From Gavia stellata (Eukaryota; Chordata; Aves; Gaviiformes; Gaviidae), in NCBI RefSeq assembly GCF_030936135.1, contig NC_082613.1:1550001-1614000 (forward strand): DNA of 64,000 bases, given 5' to 3'. The notes below the pieces were generated by a model. That model worked only from the letters and a program-made list of their open reading frames with translations. It did no database searches and was not told where the DNA came from. A program made the translations under genes and the position numbers. Of this stretch, positions 48,052 through 64,000 are shown piece by piece; position 1 is the first letter of the stretch; every line of letters begins with the position of its first letter.

Positions 48052-49057
48052 CTATAGGTCCAAGACCTCCCCTGAGTAGGCGCTGGGGTCCTCGTCTGAC
48101 CGCGTGGTCACCTTGAACTGCCGCCGCAGGAAGCCCCCGTAGCGCTTCTGATTGTCCCACTTGAGCTTGGGCCGGATCCGGCGCATGAAGCCGCCGTAAC
48201 GCTTGTGCAGCTCTGCCAGCTCCTGCCCCTCGGCTCCGGCACCCGTTGGCTCCTCGCCCCCGTCACCCGCCGGCCCCAGCCCCAGGTAGTCCTCGGGGGC
48301 TGCCCGCTCCCACGGCTTGCGGCCGAAGCCCCCGAACTTCTTGCTGAGGCTGCCCTTGCTGTGGGCGTTCTCGCGCAGCAGGGAGAGCAGCTTCCCCTTG
48401 GCCATCTTCTTCATGAAGCCCCCATAGCGCTTGGCTGGCACCGGCGGCAGCTCCCCGGGACCCAGCTCCTGCTCCGGCTCTGCCTCGTCCTCCGCCTCCC
48501 GTGGGGACGGGTCTGTCCCTTCGGCCAGGGCCACCAGCGGGGCCAGGAGCGCCAGCGCCTTCCTGCACGTCTCCCACTCGGAGCCGGGTGGCGACAAGCC
48601 CTGGCACTCCTGCAGACACATCTGCAAGACAGTGGCCGCAGCGGCCCCAGGGTGCCCGCCAGCATCACCCCGCTGCTCGGGGTGACCCCCCCCCACAGCC
48701 TTCCTCCCACCCCGCCTTGGGGGTGCCCCCACCCCAAGCCCTGGGGTCGACACTCACCACGCTGCTAAGCTCAGTGAGGAGCCGAAGCTTGCACGTTCCC
48801 AGCACCCTGGCGTGCCCACGACCACCACCCCAGCAACACCCAGCTCTGCTGACCATGCACGGGCACCCGTGATGCCCCCGCTGCTGTGACCCCCCCCGGC
48901 TAAACGGCGGTGTGGGGCCAGCACTCACCAGGGGCCGGATGCTGCTCTCGGTGCCATGGGTCTGGGCTGCGCAGAGGGAGCACTGGGTCGCGCAGTCGGC
49001 GGATGCCGCCGCAGCCAGGGAGAGGCAGAGCACCAGCACCAGCGCCCGCCGCGCCAT
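48052..49057 (-). CDS. PDYN: Prodynorphin, opioid peptide precursor
   Basis: Two coding exons, 48929-49057 and 48052-48621, give 232 residues (human: 254). A signal peptide (about 1-20, MARRALVLVLCLSLAAAASA) is followed by the six-cysteine opioid-precursor module (DCATQCSLC, MCLQEC, WETC). Opioid cores after dibasic sites: KR-YGGFM-KK (109), KK-FGGFG-RK (139), KR-YGGFM-RRIRPKLKWDNQ-KR (185, dynorphin A position) and YGGFL-RRQFKVTT (204, dynorphin B). The C-terminus reads AYSGEVLDL, as in mammalian AYSGELFDA. Processing by prohormone convertases in neurons should release kappa-receptor ligands. Oddities: dynorphin A has Met at position 5 instead of mammalian Leu, the first core is a Met-enkephalin in place of alpha-neoendorphin, and the second core starts with Phe instead of Tyr. 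A splice acceptor at about 49067 precedes the ATG, so exon 1 is noncoding. Confidence 0.97.
48103..48198 (-). other. PDYN: Dynorphin A and dynorphin B coding segment
   Basis: Dynorphin A is 48148-48198 (17 residues, YGGFMRRIRPKLKWDNQ), then Lys-Arg, then dynorphin B at 48103-48141 (YGGFLRRQFKVTT). Apart from Met5 the dynorphin A sequence equals the mammalian peptide; dynorphin B differs from YGGFLRRQFKVVT at one residue. Confidence 0.95.
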
Positions 49058-49397
49058 CTCACCCTGCAGCCGCTGCCTGGGGAGGGCGAGACAGCACAGA
49101 GCCCATCACCTTCCCCGTGCCGGCCCCGGGGAGCCCATCACCACCCCGCTGGCACCCTCGGCGTGGGGCACCTACCGCCTCCACCTGCGTGGCTGCTCCT
49201 GGGGACGTGCACTGGGACCTGTGCCCACACCCACGCGACTCACCTCTGGGTGCTGCTCCTGGGTCCCAGACAGGGAGAGAAGGGGACAGGAGGGACCAGT
49301 GGGGACACTGCGGGAGCTGTAGCCTGTCCCTTTGCACAAGCCCCGAGCCACAGCCAGGCCCCCAGGGCCACTGAGGTCCCCGGGGCAGGGACCACCA

Positions 49398-49462
49398 CCC
49401 CATCCCATCCCATCCCATCCCATCCCATCCCATCCCATCCCATCCCATCCCATCCCATCCAT
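49398..49462. repeat. Pentanucleotide microsatellite (CCCAT), about 13 copies
   Basis: Perfect CCCAT/ATGGG repeats about 340 bp upstream of the PDYN start codon, probably in intron 1. Such arrays change length readily. Confidence 0.95.
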
Positions 49463-50094
49463 TGGTCCTGCCATACCGTTGGAAAGAAAAAGCCCCTTTT
49501 TTTCTTTAGTGTTGAGTTTCTCTGCAATATTGCGATCGCCGCCTTTGCAAGGCGTGGAGGGGATGAATCACTGGCTCTTCCCCTTGGCCTTGGGGAAGAA
49601 AAGCATCACCATCGGAGCTGCCAGCAGAAAGGGGATGGGGGGATGCCATCATCGGTTTACAGACTCGCCCCAGGTGCTGCACCCCACGCTGGGACAGCCC
49701 CGGCTCCCCTCCCTCCCACCCACCGCTTCTGCTGGGCTGCTGCAGCAGGAGGGAGGGAGAAAAAGCTGGATTTCAGGTTCAAGCCTACCTGCAAGCTGCG
49801 ATCACCATCCTTCAGCCTGCCGGGAGCTGTGCCAGAGCCTCTTGCCTCTGCGGATGAGGGCAGGGAGGGCTGAACACGCTGTGCAATGGCTGTGCCAGTG
49901 GCAGTGCCCAGTGCCGCTCCAGAATCCCCCCGGGCGAGGCTGGAGGGGCTCGTGCTGGCCCCAGCTGCAGTGCCACGGGACCACGATGCCACCGGGACCA
50001 CGACAGCCCCAGGAGCGAGAGCTGACCCCAAAGGGGTGCGCTGGCAGCCAGCACCCACCTGCCTCCTTGGCTGCTTTTATCTGGGGTGGAAAGG

Positions 50095-50275
50095 CATGAC
50101 CCAGAGGGATCTGTTACACATTAATGACGCATATTAGAGACTATTGTATTCTCCAGCAGTATCTGCTAATGTACTGTAATTGGTACTGATGAAGAAATGT
50201 TAATGCCACAGTATTAATTCATGCTAGATTAAAATTTAATTTGAATTATCTGCACCATCGTGTATCAAGCTGTCT
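50095..50275. promoter_or_regulatory. AT-rich candidate enhancer near PDYN
   Basis: Abrupt AT-rich island of about 180 bp in GC-rich DNA, with ATTAATGACGCATATTAG, GTACTGTAATTGGTAC and AAATTTAATTTGAATTATC. These words resemble LIM/POU homeodomain and AP-1/CRE-like sites. It is about 1 kb upstream of the PDYN coding exon, so a neuronal PDYN enhancer is plausible. Confidence 0.35.
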
Positions 50276-52049
50276 GCATTCCTTGGCTGCACCGCGCACC
50301 GGCTCCATGCAGCCCTATGTGCATCGCTCCGACTCGCTCCGGCAGAGTGGCAGGCACCAGGGCAGGCAGATGCCCAGGATGGGCACGGGCACGGCGGGAC
50401 CTCAGCCAGCCCTCGCCGCTGAGACACAGCGACGGTCCCTTGTTTCCTCGCTGCCACCGAGACAGCACCAACGAGCGAGGACTCACCAGCCGTGCAGGTA
50501 GGTGCCAGCTGCAGCACCGAGGGCAACGAAGCTCCCAAGAACAACCGCCGGCTGCTTCCCAGCAGCCCCACTGGGAACCTTTTTGCCCCCTTTCCCCACC
50601 CGCCTCCCTTCCCTTGCCCCTGCCATGCTCCTCCGCTGCCGGCAGCCCTGTGCCCTGCTGCAGCCGAAGAATCAGTGACTTCATGGCACTCAAGTGAGCT
50701 GCAGCTCTCTGGGGCACAGCGGGGCCAAGGACCCACCCTGGGACATCCCACTGCAAACGCACCTTGTCCAGGTGGTGCCACGAACGCCCTCGCAGCACTC
50801 TACCTGCTCCAGTGTCGGGAGGGGACTGGCAAAACCGGGGCAGCAAAAGGGGAGGAAAACAAAGGACTTTGGACAAAAGCGAAAAGAAGCACACAAAGGG
50901 AGGAAGAAGAAAAGCAGAGTTAGAGCTCTATCCCATGTTACCTGGAGGAGTCCCGAGGCTCCGGAGCCATCCCTTCTGCAGAAACACCTTGACAGGATCG
51001 TGGCAGTGCCTGGCAACACCAGTGGTGAGTCCCGGCTTCCGCGGTCACCCTCAGCACGTCCTACCTGTGTCAGGCATCTGCCAGGGTCCCCTCCTCCCCT
51101 GCCCCGTTTCCACTCGAGTTTTCGGTGCCCAGGCTTTTCTCACGCGTGGAAAAGCCCCGAGCTGCGTCTGTGCACCCCAGGGGCTGGTTACAGACTTGAC
51201 GGCCCAAGGAGGGATGGGGAATCGGGACTGTGTGTGCCGGGTGGCACAGAGACCGATCCCCCCGTTACAATTAACCTGCGATTATTTCTAGTGAGGGATG
51301 TGAACAGCTCTCCCAGGCTGAGCAGGTCTCTCCTCCCACACAGGTCTAACTCAGGCAGGGTAGGACCCTGCAGAGATTTCTGGTGGAGAAGAAGAATCAC
51401 CTTCCAGCAGTTCCTTTCCTCACCTTTAAAAATGACCTGGGAACACCTTCAGGACAAGGCTTCTCAAAAAAGCTGATGCCTTTTGGAACAGAATCGCAGC
51501 AAAACCCAGCACCAGGCTGCCACTGCTGCTCGAGCCAAGCCGGGGGCGACAGAACACCCCCCCCCCGCCCTCTCCCCCTGCTCCCTTTGCGCCTCCGAGA
51601 CCTGGGTTGTCCCCACCGCGAGGGTGGCAGAGGTTGCATCTGGCATCGGTGTCGAAACGAACCCCAGCGAAGCTCTGGATGGCAGTTCATGGGCTACGAA
51701 ACCGCTCGAGGGACAAGAAGAGCACCTGCGGCCGGGTGGGAGCCCCTCTAAATAACCAGCCCAACCATGAGCCACGCTCGGCACCGCGGCTCGGGGGGGG
51801 TGTTTTTAGAGTCACTCTTTGGTGAGCAGGAGCGATGCCCCAGCTGCGCCCGCGCGAGGGAAGGGGAGCGGGATGGCGACCCTGGCAGTCCTACCTGCCG
51901 CTGCTCCCCGTCCCGCCGAGCACCCGCTTTGCCAAGTCAGGACGGGTGGTGGGTGGTGGGTGTCCCTTGACGGGCGTCAGGCTGAGCCGGTCATCGGCGG
52001 CAAGGCCCCGCTGGCTGGTGGCCCCGTGGTGGTGCCCGGGTTGCCCACC

Positions 52050-52145
52050 GGACTCGCCGCTGGCTGGCTCCCACCCTGCTTTTATGGCCACGGAGTCTCC
52101 TCCTGCGGCGGGGCCCGGCTGCGCTCAGCGCCGCGGAGCCAATCG
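52050..52145 (-). promoter_or_regulatory. PDYN: Candidate PDYN core promoter (TATA and CCAAT)
   Basis: On the minus strand an inverted CCAAT box (52139-52143, CGATTGGCTC) lies 53 bp upstream of CATAAAAG (52079-52086), normal spacing for a TATA promoter. Transcription would start near 52050 and run towards PDYN, whose first coding exon is 3 kb away. No other minus-strand gene is known nearby. Evidence is motif spacing only. Confidence 0.45.
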
Positions 52146-52199
52146 GGGCGAGGGAAGCTGTGAATGATCAGCCCCGCAGCATCCTCGCCACCTCCCGAA

Positions 52200-55100
52200 C
52201 AGGCTCTCCCGCCGTGCCGGGGCCTCCCCGCAGCCCCCGAGGGACTGGGGTGCACGTCCCGCCGCTGCACCGCCGCCGGCTGTGTCCCTGGGGGCCCCCC
52301 GTCGGGGCCAGCTTCGGTCCTTGGGGCTGAAACGCGTGCCCCAAACACGGGAGGTGGCAGGGGACCGGGACGGGGTCCGTCTCCCCCCAGCTGCATGCGG
52401 AGGAGTTTAGCTGCCGGGAATGTGAATCCCGCCCTGGGCACCAAATTCAAATCCTGCCCAAGAAGGAGGTGGGGGGTGAAGCCCTGACCCCCCCAGCCCA
52501 CTCCCCAGGCTGGGGACAGACACCGTCCTCGTGGCGATGCCAGGGAGAGGAGTGAGCCCGTCCGAAGCCGCCGGGAAGGGCGAGAGGGTCTTCACACCTG
52601 GGAAAGGCTGGTCCCCCCCGACCCACCCAGCCCAGCTGCGGCTGGGCAGCAAAGCCCTCACCGGGAAACCCCCCACCTCAGCACCGATGGGGCTCGGACC
52701 CACTGGGCATCATCCCCCCCCCCGCCCCATCCTCCCTCCTCCTGGGGACAAACCCAAAGAGATGAGCCAAAGGGGCAGGGGGAGTGGGGTGGGGGGGATA
52801 GAGACCCCCCCCGCCTTCCCTGCTCAGCCCCGATTCCTGTTCACGTGTTTCCAAGCCCGATTTGGGGTGCAGGAAGGCAGCACTGGGCAATGCCAGGGCA
52901 CCCCCCCGAGCCCATGCCCCACCATTCCCCTGCACCGTGTCCCGACAGACGTGTGGGGCCGGGGGTCTGGGGCGCAGACCCCGTGGGACCAGGCCAGCCC
53001 GCCCCGTCCCCTGCAGCCCCGGCGGGTGCCAGCGCATCCCAGGCGCCGCCGGCAGCGCAGCCCGTCCTCTCGCCTTGAAGACGGAGCTATTTTTATCGGA
53101 GCTTAAGAGGGATGTTTCCCAGCAACCTGCCTTTCTCCCCAGCTCAAACACCAACTGCCGGACCCGGTGCCCCCCACTCAGCCCCCCCGGCGCTGGTGAG
53201 GGGCACGGGGGCCATCGGCACGGCCAGGACCCTCCACTGGGCACCCAGCAGCCACGGCCAGGCGAGCAGGGCACCCTGTGCCAGCTGCCCACGGTCCCCC
53301 ATCCCTAAGGCTGGTGGCCGCCTCTACTAGCACCCATGTTTGGGGTGCCAGGCTCTGCTCCCCAGAAAGCACGTGGGACCCCACAGCTTTTGCTTGGAGG
53401 TGGATTTTAGCTCGCCTGGGCTGGGGCTGTACCAGCACGGAGGGACCAAGGGAGCAGGGCACGGGGTGGGGGGGGCAAGGCAAGGGCAGAGCATCCTGCA
53501 TCTCCCCAGGGCCGATGGAGGAGACGTCCCCTGCGGGACCCATCCCGGGAGGCAGCAGCGCTGCGGCGAGGGGGGACGGAGCTCGGGCCCCACGGGGGGC
53601 ACAGGCAGAGGGCAGCCATGGCCCCCCCACCTCGCTCGGTGTGCTGGGCTGTGCAGGCGCAGAACAAAGCCGAGGAGAACAAAACACAGCTGCAAACCAC
53701 CACAGACCCCCTTGGCGAGTTGCGCAGTTGTGGGCACCCCCTGGGCAGGTTTAACCCTTGCTGCTGGTGCTGGCAGTCCTGCGGGCACCACAGCCCTGGT
53801 GGGGAGGAGCATTTCTTACCCCAAAACCATTATTTCTATCAACTAGCCCTCCCAAACCCATGAAGTCCATCTCTAAATCCCGGCCTCCCTGGTTCGACCT
53901 GCCGTTAACGCAGGCAAATGGCTCCATCCAGGAGCCGCGTCTCCAGGTGGGAGCAACAGCATCGCCCCAAAGGCCGGTGCCTGCCCGGGGACACGGAGCG
54001 CGGAGAGGAGCAGCGTGGCCACGGCTGCTGCCAGCTCCCCACCCCGAAAGCAGACCTGCTTGCAGCACCCCCCCGGAGCCCAACGGCCCGGGGTGCAGCC
54101 GCCTCCCCGTGCAGGGTAATTGCACCGGGGGGAGATGCGCTTCTGGAGACGGAGCACAGAGAGAAAAGTAATTTGTAATAATGTTCCTTCTGCAGGGCTG
54201 ATTCCCTTTGCTCTGGGAGGGAGGTCGAGTTACTCCTGTCCCCGGAGCAGAGGTGTCTTATTTTCTACGTGTGCTGCAGATGTGCTGAGCCGGGCGAGAG
54301 GGTCCTCCCCAGGGCCAGTCACCATCCGGGCAGGCGTGGGGGGTGACAGGGTCCCCCCAGGAAAGGAGCTGCGAGTGAGCCCACCCACCAGCAAGTTTAA
54401 TTAATATTCATCTGTCGCTTTCTAATGGGAAACTGTCTCTGAGTCACACTGACATTTCCCTGGGACAATGGTAATTAAGCACCTGGGTAAGAGAAATGTG
54501 CAGTAATAGAAAAGTTAAGTTTTCCTAACTACATGAGTGAAAAGTGGGTTCGGCGAGGAGGGGGACGAGCGTGCGTACCAGGCTCCCGCGAAAGCAAGTG
54601 GGAGTTAATGGCAGATAACGTCACCCGCAGCAGCGGCACGGCTCTGCCCCGACACCCCCAGCCCAGACACGGCACCTCTGGCTCTGCACCCACAAGGGTG
54701 CCCAGCTCCAGGGGTAAACCGTCCCCGCGGGCAGGACGAGCTCTGCCGGCTGCCTGGGCTGTCCCTGAGCCATGGGACTGCAACCCAGAGCTACTGGTGG
54801 GAGCTTCCCATGGGAAGGCAGTCGCTCTGCTGCCGTTCCTCCAGCACCGTCAGCTTTATCCTATTCAGTGGGACAGGGCTTTTCCAGAAACAGCTCCGTT
54901 GCTCGCTCTCCCCCTGGCCCTACAGCGATGCCAGGCTGCCGTGGGCAGGGCGGGAGGTGGCCTTATTGCAGGCAGATGTGGGCACGGGGCGGCAACGGCT
55001 GCCTGCGGCTGCTGCCGGGCTGCGGGGCGAGGGATGCGCCGGCCGCATTTCGTGGGCCATGAGAGGCCCCGACAGCTCCGTGGGGAGAACTGCCCGGGGG

Positions 55101-56150
55101 GGCTAAGCCTGGGGGTCTGCTCCCAACCGCCAGCGGGAGCCGTGCAGTCTCCGATCAACCGCCACAGCACCGGAGTGAACCTCCGGCAGCTGCACCGGTG
55201 AGATCTGGAGGCACGTGCCAGGTGGGCAGCACGGAGCAGGGGGAGGTCACCGCTGCGGGGGACACGGCAGCTGGCACAACAGCGGCGTAAGACCGGGAGC
55301 CGATTCATGCCCTGCCTGCGTCACGCCGCAGTGGCTCGAGGTCACCACACAGCTCAGGCAGGCACATGTGCGGGCACGCAGTGACCTCCCTGCGTGGGCA
55401 GGAGGCACAAGTGGCCACTCGACGCCAGTACAAAAAAGCGGAGCCCACGTAAACACGGCAAGTCACGCTGCTGCCATTGTCCCCACCGGCGGCATGCGCT
55501 GCGCCAGGCTGCCGAGCGGCTCCAGGACCTGCGGTACAGCCCCCTCATCCCCGGCCAGGAGGTGAAGTGGCTCCATTTAAAAGCAAATGGAGTTCAAACC
55601 ACTTGCAGGAGCTGCAGCCTGTGCAGTGCCACCATGCCGCCGTGGGTCAACCCGGCCGTGGGAGCCATCAGCCACCCCACGCGCCAGGCCCTGGGGGTCT
55701 CCGTCCCCCCTGGGGGGACACACCAGCGCGATGCGGGCCAGAGCCGCTGCGGGCTGCGTGATGGCAGCAGCACACGCCTTGGAAGCGAGTCAAGAAAGCA
55801 GCGATTTTTCGAGCTCTTCTGTGAACCGGCTCTGCAGATGCTCTCCCTGACCGCTGGCAGCGTGCCGGCCGCTAACGTCACCCGCGCGGGGGACACGAAA
55901 ACGCGGGGAGAAGCGGCTGGGAAAAAACCCATCGGGGGGTTTCATCGCCATTCCCCCCCTCCAAGCCCGTGGGGAGCAGCTCGGCGGTGTGTGAAGCCCC
56001 GAACCCCGGGGGCTGCCGGCTGCCCGCCCCCAGCAGCGCCAGGCCCAGCAGCCCGGTGCCAGGATTAGACCCCCGCACCGCCCGGGGTGGACGGATGCTC
56101 ATGAAGCCCCCGGCCGGGGGGCAAAGAGCAGTTTGGGGGGGGGGGGACAG
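52200..56150. other. Intergenic region between PDYN and STK35
   Basis: About 4 kb separating two divergently transcribed genes. No exon is supported. C-runs occur near 52710-52720 and 52799-52811, and an AT-rich island lies at 54385-54560. The rest is GC-rich sequence with overlapping, low-complexity frames. Confidence 0.55.
54385..54560. promoter_or_regulatory. AT-rich candidate enhancer between PDYN and STK35
   Basis: Contains TTTAATTAATATTCAT, TAATGGGAAACTG, GACAATGG (SOX-like) and GGTAATTAAGCACCTG with a homeodomain site next to an E-box. Its composition contrasts sharply with both flanks. It could serve PDYN or STK35. Confidence 0.35.
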
Positions 56151-56199
56151 GGACCCCTGCGTGGGGACGCAGCCACCCCGGGGGGTCACGCTGCATCCC

Positions 56200-64000
<7,801 letters not shown>

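Larger units (their letters stand above)
49070..52040. other. PDYN: Probable PDYN intron 1
   Basis: Lies between the acceptor just upstream of the PDYN start codon and the candidate promoter near 52.08 kb. It contains the CCCAT microsatellite, an AT-rich island (50095-50275) and GC-rich sequence without coding potential. The boundary with exon 1 is not resolved. Confidence 0.4.

Overview
This is vertebrate nuclear DNA, most likely from a bird. Host genes have GT-AG introns, CpG-island promoters and AATAAA signals. Five genes can be rebuilt exon by exon: NSFL1C (p47, minus), a SIRPB1-like activating receptor (minus), a one-V-domain ITIM receptor of the SIRP family (plus), SIRPA (plus), PDYN (minus), and a sixth, the 5' part of STK35 (plus, cut by the window end). 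Order and strands follow human 20p13 (NSFL1C - SIRP cluster - SIRPA - PDYN - STK35), compressed into about 58 kb. That compactness, the high GC, the lack of recognisable LINE/SINE copies and Met5-dynorphin A in PDYN suggest a bird microchromosome; the species cannot be named from the sequence.

Layout. 1-6.0 kb: nothing identified. 6.0-13.4 kb: NSFL1C, nine coding exons, 369 codons. 13.5-14.04 kb: GC-rich 22-bp minisatellite. 14.3-16.5 kb: SIRPB1-like gene (V-C1-C1, lysine in the membrane segment, tail of five residues). 16.46-17.11 kb: head-to-head promoter. 17.1-19.66 kb: V-TM-ITIM receptor. 19.7-34.1 kb: intergenic, with two minisatellites, a 54-bp Z-DNA-type tract and AT-rich islands that may be enhancers. 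34.2-46.3 kb: SIRPA with a 6.6-kb first intron. 47.4-52.1 kb: PDYN, converging on SIRPA, with a likely TATA/CCAAT promoter near 52.1 kb. 52.2-56.2 kb: intergenic. 56.2-64.0 kb: STK35 CpG island, exon 1, a 5.7-kb intron and part of exon 2.

How the genes relate. The three SIRP genes form a paired-receptor set: SIRPA (four ITIM-type tyrosines) and the one-domain gene (two) should recruit SHP-1/SHP-2, while the SIRPB1-like gene should signal through a DAP12-type adaptor. The extracellular exons and the introns between them in the SIRPB1-like gene and SIRPA are almost identical and lie inverted to each other, pointing to recent duplication or continuing gene conversion. NSFL1C, PDYN and STK35 are conserved neighbours with unrelated jobs (p97 adaptor, opioid precursor, nuclear kinase). 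No RNA genes, CRISPR arrays, viral copies or mobile elements were recognised.
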